Shown one piece after another: positions 43,259 through 52,266 of a stretch of 64,000 nucleotides of DNA (its first letter is position 1; each line of letters opens with the position of its first letter). Both the position numbers and the translations under genes were made by a program. The stretch comes from an uncultured Rhodospirillaceae bacterium (GTDB lineage Bacteria > Pseudomonadota > Alphaproteobacteria > Rhodospirillales > UBA2165), in assembly GCA_913020445.1 (NCBI GenBank), contig CAJWAR010000020.1:1-64000 (forward strand), given 5' to 3'. The notes below the pieces were generated by a model. It was not told the DNA's origin and did not search any database. It was given only the letters and a program-made list of their open reading frames with translations.

Positions 43259-44113
43259 CTACTTAAAATTTACCTCGACGCGACGGTTGAGCGCCTGACG
43301 GGTGCCATCGGCGGTTCCCATCCAAGGCTTAGTTTCGCCGAAGTTACTGGTTTTAACTTGGCTCAAGCCACGTTCTGAAAGCGCTTTTGCCACTGTCCGG
43401 GCGCGTTTTATTGATAGGACATAATTATAGCCATTAGCACCAGCTCGGTCGGTATGACCACCTACAGAGATTGATTTTGGTTTGGCAGAGTAAGCTGACG
43501 CTGCAATCTGAGAGATAACGCTGTTGGCAACGCCGTTCAAAGAAAATTTATCGAAATCAAAGTAGACGATAAATGATTTTGGCGCTGGCGGTGCCATTTT
43601 TTTCATTACTGGTTTCGCCATTCTGATGGGTTCTAATGCGCTTTCAACGGCTTTTAAAGCGACATCAAAAGCTGCCCGGCAGGCAGCGATATCATCTGCC
43701 TGGAAATTTTCTTCCTGTTCCTGCATCCAGCAATCAAACATTGCTTGAGCGCGCGCTGCAGCTTGCGGCAGAACATTTGCACCACCATTATCCAAAGCGC
43801 GCATCAAACGGGCCCGAGCCTTACTAAGCGTCCGAACCTTATCGGCTGGAATATCGCGGGCGTTCATGTTTTGCGGGCCACCAGCTTTGCCCATCGATGC
43901 AGATCTGGCGCGCTCATTGAAGAAATCTGCATCTGACCAGTCTGCTTCACTTCGTTCCATGACGGCGAGCGATGAATATTCACGGTGCAAACCTTGTTGG
44001 AACGTATTACCTTTGGATGCTGCATTTCGAACAGCATCAATGTCTGCCCCGCCTGCACAAGCACTTAATACGAGTGCCGACGCCCCAGTGATGATTAAAC
44101 TTTTTAATTTCAT
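43259..44113 (-). CDS. OmpA-family lipoprotein
   Basis: A 284-residue protein starting at ATG 44113, preceded by GGAGG seven bases upstream; a longer ORF start at 44128 lacks this. The signal peptide ends in a lipobox, LVLSACAGG, predicting a lipid-modified Cys at about residue 20. The C-terminal 110 residues are an OmpA/Pal peptidoglycan-binding domain: FIVYFDFDKFSLN, SVGGHTDRAGANGYNYVLSI and RRVEVNF. It would link the outer membrane to peptidoglycan. It lies downstream of the small gene at 44147. Confidence 0.86.
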   Translation of the reverse strand: MKLKSLIITGASALVLSACAGGADIDAVRNAASKGNTFQQGLHREYSSLAVMERSEADWSDADFFNERARSASMGKAGGPQNMNARDIPADKVRTLSKARARLMRALDNGGANVLPQAAARAQAMFDCWMQEQEENFQADDIAACRAAFDVALKAVESALEPIRMAKPVMKKMAPPAPKSFIVYFDFDKFSLNGVANSVISQIAASAYSAKPKSISVGGHTDRAGANGYNYVLSIKRARTVAKALSERGLSQVKTSNFGETKPWMGTADGTRQALNRRVEVNFK

Positions 44114-44146
44114 GATCGTTGCCTCCATTTATGCAAAATTATAAAT

Positions 44147-44554
44147 TTACCGTGCCGCTTCGATTGGCACTGGTTTTACTGAATGGTGGTCCGCTGTATC
44201 CATTGATACAAGGTCCTTAATCATTCTTCCCTCTAAAGCACTGGTAACAGAACTATCAATATCCTGAACCAATTTTTCCACCTCGGTGATATTTTGAAAA
44301 TCATCCGGGCCAATATAATCTTTTTCGTCACTCTCCCTTATAGCATGAAGAAGTTCCGTAACGGGAGTCGTATCTAACGGTTTTCCGGGAATAAATGAAG
44401 GTTCGTCACTATCTGTCTTAACGACAAAACCGTCACCTTCCAGAAGCGTCAATACAAACGCTACAGCTTCAATCGGCGCCTTAACTCCGTTAGCTAGCTC
44501 CTCCAATGTCCATGCCGGGTTCCCTCTATAAAAGTTGGTACTAATTCTTGCCAT
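44147..44554 (-). CDS. hypothetical protein with a winged-helix-like domain
   Basis: A 135-residue soluble protein. Residues about 10-55 (WTLEELANGVKAPIEAVAFV then LEGDGFVV) have the spacing of a winged-helix motif, like the C-terminal domain of YihY/BrkB-family proteins or an Rrf2-type regulator from memory. The middle is acidic. No cysteines for an Fe-S cluster and no membrane part are present, so it is neither a full YihY nor a typical Rrf2. It is followed by the OmpA-family lipoprotein 33 bases on. The function is not known. Confidence 0.55.
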   Translation of the reverse strand: MARISTNFYRGNPAWTLEELANGVKAPIEAVAFVLTLLEGDGFVVKTDSDEPSFIPGKPLDTTPVTELLHAIRESDEKDYIGPDDFQNITEVEKLVQDIDSSVTSALEGRMIKDLVSMDTADHHSVKPVPIEAAR

Positions 44555-44685
44555 TACAAGTAACGCCAGTTTTTTCGTCCCACCGGTTGAGCTTATACCT
44601 CACCACATTTTCGCTTGAGATGCGACTCTCTAAAGAGAATAATTAACAAATAAGAAGATCGGAACATATTCAGGGGAATTCAAAA

Positions 44686-45177
44686 ATGGCCGAGTATTAC
44701 GTCAAAGAGCTGGTCGTTAATTTATCGCTGGCCAAAGCCAGTGAGATTATTGCGGCGGCGCTTAAATTGGGTGGCGAAGCAAATTTTTTGCCGTTGACAG
44801 TTGCTGTGCTGGACGCCGGTGGAAATTTAGTCGCCTTTCAGCGCCAGGATGGGTCCGGCATTGTGCGTCAGGATATTGCGACGGGAAAAGCCTGGGGGGC
44901 GCTCGGTATGGGAATTTCCAGCCGGACCATCAAAGATAGATTGAAAGATCGCCCGGCTTTTCAAGGCGCCATTGCCGCTGCCTCGCAAGGTCGTTTTATT
45001 CCGGTCCCGGGAGGAGTCTTAATATGCAATAGCGACGGGCAGGCAATTGGTGCGGTGGGTATCAGCGGAGATGCTTCGGATAAAGACGAATATTGTGCTA
45101 TTGAGGCCGTTAAAGCCGTTGGATTAATGCCGCATCCCGAAGAACCGGCAGAAAATTGGGATCAAGATGGCCTGTAA
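44686..45177 (+). CDS. GlcG/HbpS-family (DUF336) protein
   Basis: A 163-residue GlcG-family protein. LTVAVLDAGGNLVAFQRQDG, ATGKAWGALGMG and GGVLICNSDGQAIGAVGISGD are typical. The family includes haem-binding HbpS and proteins of unknown role often placed in catabolic operons such as glycolate oxidation. It has no signal peptide. The last codon abuts the stop of the convergent MFS gene. Its function here is not defined. Confidence 0.85.
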   Translation: MAEYYVKELVVNLSLAKASEIIAAALKLGGEANFLPLTVAVLDAGGNLVAFQRQDGSGIVRQDIATGKAWGALGMGISSRTIKDRLKDRPAFQGAIAAASQGRFIPVPGGVLICNSDGQAIGAVGISGDASDKDEYCAIEAVKAVGLMPHPEEPAENWDQDGL

Positions 45178-46416
45178 TTAAATCGGCTTGCCGGTTATGC
45201 GCCCGGTCCGGGGCAAACTAAGGACGCTAATCAGCGTTATGATAGCGGCGGCCGACAGTGTAAGGAATAATGTTTCAAATCCCCAATTGACATGAATCCA
45301 AGCCACTAACGGTATGGTAGTTGCCATTGCCGTGAAAGTAATGACGTATCTGAAAGCAAAGATCCGGCTGCGCCATTCCGGCGAAGATATGCGTCCCACT
45401 AGAATATCATTGATCGGAATTTGCCCAAACACCGCCATCATTACAATCATTGCAACCAAAACAGAATTTAGTCCTGACATGTTGTGAACCAGGGCCAGGA
45501 AGCTAACCTGCAGAAGGGCGACGACCCCAAAGACGGATCGGATGGAATGCCGATCAGCAAAATAGCCAACTACCAGTTGGGCAACGCCGGCAACTGCAAA
45601 CACGATAAAAGCATAAAAACCGATTTTGGAAGCAGTCTCCGCGATATCTGTCAGTCGTTCATCAAACAACTTAGGCAGGGCAAATGTCGTGCTCTGGTAA
45701 ATCACGCCACCGATTGCCGTCGAAATAAACATAATTGCGAAAATGCGAAATATAATTTTCCGATCCTCTGATTGGCTAGCGTCGGTTTTGGATTCCTCAG
45801 CAATATCATTCGTTTGAGCGAGAGCTAAATTGTTTGAGTTTGACCTAAGAAAAATCCCGTAAGCCAGGGCAGTGCCAATACTTAAGATACCGGGAACATA
45901 AAAAGCCGCCCGCCAATCCATTGCGTCAATAAGCAGACCGGTAAATAGCGCCGCCACGGCGACACCCAGATTGCCAAAAATACCATTTATGGCGAGTGGC
46001 ACGCCGGTGCGCTCGCGCCCCTCAACCACTAGAGCCAAGCCAACTGGATGATAGATCGCGGCAAACATACCGATGACGAGCAGTCCAATACCAATCTGGA
46101 GCGGTGTTTGCGCAAATGATGTAATTACGGAACTTACCCCGATGCCGAAAAAAAACACCACCAACATGCCTTGCCGGCTCCATTTGTCAGCAAGCCAACC
46201 GGCGGGCACAGCGCAGACACCAAATGCAACAAAACCCGGTGTCGCGTAGGGTATCAACTCGCCATAAGACAGCCCCCAATTCTCCGATAATGACAAAGCG
46301 GCGACCGTGGCGAAAATCAGCACAAATAAGTGATCGTATAAATGGCCAATATTGAGGAAGAAAAAGTTGAGACGGCTTTGTGGCATTGGCTGGGAAAATC
46401 CTTTGAAGAACCGCAT
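45178..46416 (-). CDS. MFS transporter
   Basis: A 412-residue twelve-helix major facilitator. The loop PAGWLADKWSRQGMLVVFF between helices 2 and 3 matches the family signature, and YHPVGLALVVEGRERTG is a feature of the fosmidomycin-resistance-like group. A second ATG ten codons in (MPQSRLNFFF) may be the true start, because the leading residues are unlike the family. The substrate is unknown. It lies upstream of and convergent with the GlcG-like gene. Confidence 0.83.
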   Translation of the reverse strand: MRFFKGFSQPMPQSRLNFFFLNIGHLYDHLFVLIFATVAALSLSENWGLSYGELIPYATPGFVAFGVCAVPAGWLADKWSRQGMLVVFFFGIGVSSVITSFAQTPLQIGIGLLVIGMFAAIYHPVGLALVVEGRERTGVPLAINGIFGNLGVAVAALFTGLLIDAMDWRAAFYVPGILSIGTALAYGIFLRSNSNNLALAQTNDIAEESKTDASQSEDRKIIFRIFAIMFISTAIGGVIYQSTTFALPKLFDERLTDIAETASKIGFYAFIVFAVAGVAQLVVGYFADRHSIRSVFGVVALLQVSFLALVHNMSGLNSVLVAMIVMMAVFGQIPINDILVGRISSPEWRSRIFAFRYVITFTAMATTIPLVAWIHVNWGFETLFLTLSAAAIITLISVLSLPRTGRITGKPI

Positions 46417-46477
46417 TGTGGGCTAAGGATGAACATTGTTAAAGCCCTTAATCGAATATCACTTATCGGGACATTTG

Positions 46478-46804
46478 CTATTTTGATTTGCCGTTTGAAT
46501 GATAATCACGGATATATTTGTCAACATACTCCTGGGCCTTAGAAGTCGTCCGGTCTTTTTTTTCGGTCACCGGCGAGCATTTAATTGCACTTACTTTCCA
46601 GGCAGAATTATTAAGCACCATGCCGCAAGTGGCTTGCCGTGCATCGCCCGAAGTCGACAGGCAAATGCGGGCGCCAATCTGGTAGTCTTCACCATAATAC
46701 CGGCAGGTGAATATCGGATCAGAGACAGATTGAGCCGAGGCCTGCCCAAAGTGAAATAAAATTATGGCAAATGTCACCAGCAATATTTTCCGCTGCAGTT
46801 TCAT
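46478..46804 (-). CDS. small secreted hypothetical protein
   Basis: A 108-residue protein with a clear signal peptide (cleavage after ASAQ, residue 25). The mature 83 residues contain four Cys, at CRYYGEDYQIG, ICLST, ATCGMVLNN and IKCSP, which could form two disulfides in the periplasm. The C-terminal tail is lysine-rich. I do not recognise a named family. Confidence 0.65.
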   Translation of the reverse strand: MKLQRKILLVTFAIILFHFGQASAQSVSDPIFTCRYYGEDYQIGARICLSTSGDARQATCGMVLNNSAWKVSAIKCSPVTEKKDRTTSKAQEYVDKYIRDYHSNGKSK

Positions 46805-46863
46805 GTGTCTATTTTAGGTGAAATACGGAATTGAGTGAACAAAATTCAGCACCTAAGCCAGTC

Positions 46864-46892
46864 TTGATTTAAACCTTCTGCGTCTCTATGGA
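46864..46892 (+). promoter_or_regulatory. possible promoter of the second catabolic block
   Basis: TTGATT (46864-46869) and TATGGA (46887-46892) are spaced by 17 bases, about 33 bases upstream of the dehydrogenase start. The match in the -10 is weak and the call is tentative. Confidence 0.25.
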
Positions 46893-46924
46893 TAGAGGAG
46901 GGGAAGACATAAAAGGTATGGGGT

Positions 46925-47866
46925 ATGACAAAAGTCCTAATTGTCGATAACGAATATGAAAAATATAAGAACCATCTGGAGCCGATTTTTCCGGACGTTG
47001 ATTTTTCTTATGTCACCGATGGTGATGCGGCTGAGCCGCTTGTCCCCGCGACAGAGGTCATTATTTCTATCGGCCGCTGGTTGACCGCTGACATGGCGGC
47101 GGGTGCCAAAAATCTCAAATGGATGCAATGCAATATCACCGGCACCGATCATTTAAATGAGCCGTTGGCTGGCCGGCCCGACGTCATGCTCACCAACGGA
47201 CGCGGCATTCATGGGCCGCAAATGACCGAAACCACATTGCTGCACATGCTGGCGCTTTATCGCCAGGTCCGGCGCCTCACCAAAAACCAGGAAACTCATG
47301 TCTTTGATCGCTTCCTGCCGAAAGTGCTGGATACGCGGAAAGTAGCGATCCTGGGATTGGGCGCCATCGCCGAGCATATGGCGCGGACCTTTAAAGCGCT
47401 AGGCATGACGGTCTATGGTATTTCCCGCACGGATCGCCCAGTCGAAGGAATCGATAAAGTTTTCTCACGCGACAACATGGCGGAAGCGGTGGCCGATGTT
47501 GATTTTCTTGTCGTCCTTGTGCCCTACGGTGCTGATACCGACAAAATCGTCAACGCCGCAACGTTTAAGGCTATGAAGCCGTCAGCTTGCCTGATAAATG
47601 TCGCCCGCGGTGGCGTCGTTGATGAGACAGCGCTTATTAAAGCCTTGAACAATGGTGAGATCGCGGCAGCAGGTCTTGATGTATATGAGGTTGCGCCTTT
47701 ACCGGATGAAAGCCCGCTCTGGGATATGGACAACGTCTTTATGACGCCATTTACCGGCGGACGCAGTGATATGTATGCCGAGCGAATTCTAACAGTCATC
47801 GAGCCGAACTTGCGCGCCTATGTCGATGGCAAGCTCGATAATATGATCAATATTGTTGAAAAATAA
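46925..47866 (+). CDS. D-2-hydroxyacid dehydrogenase family protein with altered catalytic His
   Basis: A 313-residue NAD(P)-dependent D-2-hydroxyacid dehydrogenase. The nucleotide-binding motif GLGAIAEH (third Gly replaced by Ala) is near residue 145. Arg228 in NVARGGVVDE and Glu255 in DVYEVAPLP are the usual catalytic pair. The usual catalytic His of TPH is replaced by Phe276 in MTPFTGG. So either the proton donor is different or the reaction has changed. It starts the plus-strand block that continues with the M24 protein 26 bases on. Confidence 0.83.
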   Translation: MTKVLIVDNEYEKYKNHLEPIFPDVDFSYVTDGDAAEPLVPATEVIISIGRWLTADMAAGAKNLKWMQCNITGTDHLNEPLAGRPDVMLTNGRGIHGPQMTETTLLHMLALYRQVRRLTKNQETHVFDRFLPKVLDTRKVAILGLGAIAEHMARTFKALGMTVYGISRTDRPVEGIDKVFSRDNMAEAVADVDFLVVLVPYGADTDKIVNAATFKAMKPSACLINVARGGVVDETALIKALNNGEIAAAGLDVYEVAPLPDESPLWDMDNVFMTPFTGGRSDMYAERILTVIEPNLRAYVDGKLDNMINIVEK

Positions 47867-47892
47867 CTCATAAGATTTAGGGAAGAAAAATT

Positions 47893-49095
47893 ATGGACCA
47901 GATGTCAGAACGGATTAACAAACCGATTTCCACCAAAGAGTTGGAGCGCCGCTGGGCCGCTATTCGCGCTGCTATGGCAGAGCAGGGGATCGATGTCCTC
48001 TTGATGCAGAACAATAATGATCACATGGGCGGTTATACCAAATACGTCACCGACATCCCGGCGACCAATGGTTATCCGATGACGGTCGTGTTCCCGCGCG
48101 ATGATGCGATGACCCAGATTAACCAGGGTCCGTTTGACATGGTTCTAGATTTGGATGTCGATGGCTCAGACGGCGTTCATCGTGGCGTAAAAACCCTGAT
48201 GACCACGCCTTCCTATGCCTGTGCGCCCTACACCCGCGAATATGATCCGGCGCTCGCCTGCAAAGCGCTGGAACCCTATAAAGACGGTACGATTGGGCTC
48301 GTTGGCACCTATCAATTGTCTTACGCGGTTGTCGAGTACGTGCAGCGGCAATTCCCCAATGCGGCCTATGTCGAAGCGTCAGATTTGATGGACCATATTA
48401 AAGTTATCAAAAGTGAGGAGGAAATCGAGTTTATCCAAGGCACCGCTGATCAGCAGGTCAAAGCGATGGAAGCAGTCATCGCCGAGATCAAACCCGGTAT
48501 GAAGGATTCCGATGTTGCCGCCGTTGCCTTGCATGTCGGCCATAATCTCGGCAGTGAACAAGGTGTCTATCTGTGCCAGTCCTGGCAAATTGGCAAGCCA
48601 ACCGCGATTGGGCCCAGGCATAATCAGGACCGGGTGATCGAGGAAGGCGACAGCTTTAACATGCTGGTCGAAAACAATGGCGCCGGTGGATTTTTTACCG
48701 AGATTGGCCGCACAATTGTGCTCGGTGAAGCAACCCAAGAGCAGCATGATGAACTCGCTTTCACGCTTGAAGCCCAGAAATTTTCGCTCGATCTGATGAA
48801 GCCGGGCACCCCCTGCGCCGAAATTTGGCATAAATATAACGCCTTTATGGTCGAGAATGATCGCGATCCGGAAAGCCGGCTCTATTGCCATGGCCAGGGT
48901 TACGAAATGGTCGAGCGGCCGCTGATCCGCAAAGACGAGCCGATGAACATTGAAAAAAACATGAACATCGTCTGTCATCCCGGCTATTCCCGCGGCGATG
49001 TCTATTCCTGGATTTGTGACAACTACATCATCGGCGATGATGGTCCGGGCGAAAGCATCCATAAAATGCCACAGCAGATTTTCGAAGTCGGGTAA
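47893..49095 (+). CDS. M24-family (creatinase/aminopeptidase P fold) protein with unusual metal-site residues
   Basis: A 400-residue pita-bread protein of peptidase family M24, with an N-terminal creatinase-like domain and a C-terminal catalytic domain from about residue 165. The five classic ligands Asp-Asp-His-Glu-Glu are largely replaced: E260 (or V259), E270, H333, H362 and C375. H333 is retained in CHGQGYEM. The set may bind a different metal or none, as in creatinase. Other non-peptidase M24 enzymes include the DMSP lyase DddP. Next to the TRAP importer it most likely hydrolyses or lyses a small organic nutrient. No signal peptide is seen. Confidence 0.8.
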   Translation: MDQMSERINKPISTKELERRWAAIRAAMAEQGIDVLLMQNNNDHMGGYTKYVTDIPATNGYPMTVVFPRDDAMTQINQGPFDMVLDLDVDGSDGVHRGVKTLMTTPSYACAPYTREYDPALACKALEPYKDGTIGLVGTYQLSYAVVEYVQRQFPNAAYVEASDLMDHIKVIKSEEEIEFIQGTADQQVKAMEAVIAEIKPGMKDSDVAAVALHVGHNLGSEQGVYLCQSWQIGKPTAIGPRHNQDRVIEEGDSFNMLVENNGAGGFFTEIGRTIVLGEATQEQHDELAFTLEAQKFSLDLMKPGTPCAEIWHKYNAFMVENDRDPESRLYCHGQGYEMVERPLIRKDEPMNIEKNMNIVCHPGYSRGDVYSWICDNYIIGDDGPGESIHKMPQQIFEVG

Positions 49096-49234
49096 ATTGC
49101 CTTAAATATAAGCTATAACCAATCCGCCCACCTGATACTTTGTTAGCTATTTGATCAATGTTCTCTTGAATCGGGAATCAGTTCTGACATAAGGTAGGGC
49201 AACTAATAATAACATCTAAAATGGGGAGATTATC

Positions 49235-50302
49235 ATGAACAAATTAATGACTTTAAGTATGGCTGCTTTGGTTGCCGGAGCAGTTGGTTTGATTGGTGCT
49301 ATAGCTTCGACACCGGCTTCTGCTGAAACCACGCTGATCATGAATGTTTTTGTGCCGCGGGTGACGCCGTTTTATCGGGCGATGATGAAACCGTGGGCGG
49401 AGAACGTCGAAAAGGCAACCCAGGGCCGTGTCAAAATCAAAACGCCAACTGCTTCAATGGCGCCACCGCCCCGGCAATGGGATATGGTCGCTAAAGGTAC
49501 TGCCGATGTTGCCATGACTGCCAATTCTTTTATTCGTAAGCGCGTTTCCTTGCCGCAAATGGCTGAATTGCCATTTAATACCGCTTCTGCGGTTGGCGCG
49601 AATATTGGCCTATGGCGGACTCAACAAAAGTTTTTTGATAAAGCCAATGAATATAAAGGTATGAAACTGCTGACCGCTTGGGTTTTGGATGGACAAAGTA
49701 TTCAAAGTACCGGCAAGCCCATTCGATCCCTCGCTGATCTTAAGGGCTATAAAATGCGAACCAGTCCCGGACTGGATAAAGCCATCATGACCAAACTGGG
49801 GGCCACTGTTGTGACGTCGCCTGGCGTGAAGCAGTTTGAGCTAATTTCCAAAGGCACCGTCGATGGTACCGTGATCGGCAATGGCGCAGTTATTTCTTTC
49901 AAATACGCACGTTATTTAAAGCACGTCACAGAGTTTCCCGGAAAGTTCGGAAATTCGTCTTTTTCGTTCATCATGAACAAAAAGACCTGGGATGGCCTGA
50001 CAGCCGCAGACAAAAAGGCAATCACCAGTGTTTCCGGTGAGAAAGCAGTCTTTAGGCTCGGCATCGCTTGGGAGAAATTTAATGAAAAAGCCGTCGGCGT
50101 GTTGAAAAAGAACAACGTTCCGATTGAGCAGGCATCGCCGCAATTTATCGCTGATATTAAGAAGCGTATCGGGTTCCTCGAAAAAGGCTGGCTTAAAAAA
50201 GCTTCTGCAAAGGGCGTCGATGGAGTAGCTGCTTTGGCTCATTTTAGGAAAGTTTCAGCGGAAGTTACCAAGCAGACCCGAAAATTTTTTAAAAAGAAGT
50301 AG
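49235..50302 (+). CDS. dctP: TRAP transporter solute-binding protein (DctP family)
   Basis: A 355-residue periplasmic receptor with a signal peptide (cleavage after PASAET, residue about 31). It has the DctP fold signatures LKGYKMRTSPGLDKAI (Arg that binds carboxylate) near residue 169 and GTVDGTVIGNG. It delivers an organic acid to the DctQM permease encoded immediately downstream. The start is preceded by GGGGAG. The 139-base gap upstream has no clear promoter. Confidence 0.9.
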   Translation: MNKLMTLSMAALVAGAVGLIGAIASTPASAETTLIMNVFVPRVTPFYRAMMKPWAENVEKATQGRVKIKTPTASMAPPPRQWDMVAKGTADVAMTANSFIRKRVSLPQMAELPFNTASAVGANIGLWRTQQKFFDKANEYKGMKLLTAWVLDGQSIQSTGKPIRSLADLKGYKMRTSPGLDKAIMTKLGATVVTSPGVKQFELISKGTVDGTVIGNGAVISFKYARYLKHVTEFPGKFGNSSFSFIMNKKTWDGLTAADKKAITSVSGEKAVFRLGIAWEKFNEKAVGVLKKNNVPIEQASPQFIADIKKRIGFLEKGWLKKASAKGVDGVAALAHFRKVSAEVTKQTRKFFKKK

Positions 50303-50308
50303 TCATTA

Positions 50309-50905
50309 ATGTCAGATCAAAATCCTGATCCGGGTGATAATCCGGATCAGGAAAATACCAATGAAGTTCTGGCTTGGGGGCCGGGAGCGGGTGGCGGCAA
50401 GCAATCTATTGTCGTCAAAATCTTGACCCTGGTCTCAGCATTTTTTCTATTTTTGATGCTGGCCATCACATTTGCTGATGTGATCGGACGGTATTTCCTC
50501 AACGCACCGATCACCGGCGCTCATGAAATTATCGCTTTTTTGTTAGGGTTGACGATTTTCACCGCCCTGCCATTAGTCACCCGCGATCGCGGCCATATCA
50601 CTGTCGGTATGTTCGAGAAATTTTTTAAAGGCTGGGTGCGCTACATTATTCATCTGGCCGTATTGATAGGTACGTTTGCCGTTATCGGCTTTATTGCCTG
50701 GCTCATGTATGAGCAGGCGGAAACCATGCGGGAAGCCGACTTTATCACCGAATATCTTGACCTGCCGCAGGCGCCTATCGTCTACGTTCTGTCGGGTTTG
50801 GGAATTCTCGCTTGCCTCATTTTTGTCAATGTTATTTGGCGCTACCTCCGGGATGGCGGCGATCCGGATGCCGACGCCGGCCCCAACACGTCGGTCAGCG
50901 GTTGA
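50309..50905 (+). CDS. dctQ: TRAP transporter small permease (DctQ)
   Basis: A 198-residue protein with four helices in the middle (residues about 36-165) and polar ends. ADVIGRYFLNAPITGAHEI is the typical DctQ motif at residues about 54-72, and LVTRDRGHITVGMFEKF follows. It starts six bases after dctP and precedes dctM by 15 bases. Confidence 0.9.
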   Translation: MSDQNPDPGDNPDQENTNEVLAWGPGAGGGKQSIVVKILTLVSAFFLFLMLAITFADVIGRYFLNAPITGAHEIIAFLLGLTIFTALPLVTRDRGHITVGMFEKFFKGWVRYIIHLAVLIGTFAVIGFIAWLMYEQAETMREADFITEYLDLPQAPIVYVLSGLGILACLIFVNVIWRYLRDGGDPDADAGPNTSVSG

Positions 50906-50920
50906 GAGCGTAACAATAAT

Positions 50921-52219
50921 ATGGAAACCGCTCTTATCGGCATTGCCATACTCCTGCTCATATTATTCCTTGGCTTTCCGCTCGGGATGAGCCTGATGAT
51001 GGTGGGTTATTTCGGCTTTGCCGCCGTTCATCCCAAGGGCTTTGTTGCTGCTAATTCCGTAGCCGGGCAGCAGATTCTCGATCTCGGTCTGAACTTTCAG
51101 TTTTCCGTCTTACCGTTGTTTATTTTGATGGGGGTGTTTGTCGCTCGCGCAGCCTTGTCGGATGATCTTTATGAGACGTCCTACCGTTGGCTCGGCCATT
51201 TCAGAGGCGGGCTGGCAATGGCGACAGTTGCGGCCTGTGGGGGATTCGCTGCGGTGTCTGGATCAAGTGCCGCGACGGCGGCGACGATGGCGAAAGTGGC
51301 TGTGCCGTCGATGCGCAAATTTGGTTATGCCGATAGTTTATCGGCTGGCACGGTCGCTGCAGGCGGTACGATGGGCATTCTCATTCCACCTTCCGGGGCG
51401 CTGATCATTTATGGCCTGTTAACTGAAGGGGATATCGCCAAACTTTTTGTCGCTGGCATCATCCCCGGGCTGATTACCATCGCGGCCTATATCGCAGTTA
51501 TTCGCATTATTACCGCGATCTGGCCCGAAATCGGCCCGCCTGGGGAACGCACACCATGGCGCGAACGGCTAACCTCGCTCTACAAAGTTTGGGGCGTATT
51601 GTTCCTGTTCTTTCTCATCATGGGCGGCATCTTTTTTGGCGTCTTCACCTCGACCGAGGCCGGCGGCATTGGCGCCGGTGGCGCATTGATATTTGCAATA
51701 TTACGAAAAAAGATGAGCTGGCCGATATTTCTCGAAAGTCTGATCGAAGCCGCGCGGACGACAGCAATGATTTTCACCGTCGCCTTCGGGGCGCTTATTC
51801 TCAATCAGTTCGTCAATTTTTCCGGCATGCCGGAAGCCGTGCTGGCATTCATCAGCAGCCTCAATGCGACGCCGATGCAGGTTGTCCTGGTGATCATGTG
51901 TTTCTATGTGATCCTCGGCATGTTCATCGAAGGCATCGCGATGATCTTTTTGACGGTACCGATTTTTGTGCCGGTCATTCATGCGTTGGGCTTTGATCTC
52001 ATTTGGTGGGGCATTGTCTTGGTGATGGTGGTTGAGATCAGCCTAATCACGCCGCCGATCGGGCTCAATGTTTTTATCATGAAGTCAATGCTGCCGGATG
52101 TGCCGCTCGCCAGTATATTCAGAGGCATCGCCCCGTTTTTCGTGGCCGATATCTTCCGCTTGGCGATTGTTGTCTTTTTCCCGCCGGTCGCTCTCTGGCT
52201 TCCAACTTTGATGTTCTAA
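50921..52219 (+). CDS. dctM: TRAP transporter large permease (DctM)
   Basis: A 432-residue sodium-coupled permease of the DctM family with about twelve helices. GGFAAVSGSSAATAATMAKV, GGTMGILIPPSGALIIYG, and the C-terminal VEISLITPPIGLNVF are family signatures. With DctP and DctQ it imports a C4-type acid or similar substrate. The stop TAA directly precedes a 31-base perfect palindrome. Confidence 0.92.
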   Translation: METALIGIAILLLILFLGFPLGMSLMMVGYFGFAAVHPKGFVAANSVAGQQILDLGLNFQFSVLPLFILMGVFVARAALSDDLYETSYRWLGHFRGGLAMATVAACGGFAAVSGSSAATAATMAKVAVPSMRKFGYADSLSAGTVAAGGTMGILIPPSGALIIYGLLTEGDIAKLFVAGIIPGLITIAAYIAVIRIITAIWPEIGPPGERTPWRERLTSLYKVWGVLFLFFLIMGGIFFGVFTSTEAGGIGAGGALIFAILRKKMSWPIFLESLIEAARTTAMIFTVAFGALILNQFVNFSGMPEAVLAFISSLNATPMQVVLVIMCFYVILGMFIEGIAMIFLTVPIFVPVIHALGFDLIWWGIVLVMVVEISLITPPIGLNVFIMKSMLPDVPLASIFRGIAPFFVADIFRLAIVVFFPPVALWLPTLMF

Positions 52220-52250
52220 TGTAATAAAGGTACCAGGTACCTTTATTACA
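52220..52250. repeat. perfect 31-bp palindrome between dctM and the cupin gene
   Basis: The arms (52220-52234 and 52236-52250) are 15 bases each, perfectly complementary around a single A; the core is GGTACCAGGTACC and the outer part is TGTAATAAA. There is no T-tract. It could be an operator, a 3' stabilising hairpin limiting expression of genes beyond dctM, or a dispersed palindromic repeat. No other copy is seen in this window. Confidence 0.7.
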
Positions 52251-52266
52251 AGTTTAAGGAATTCAG

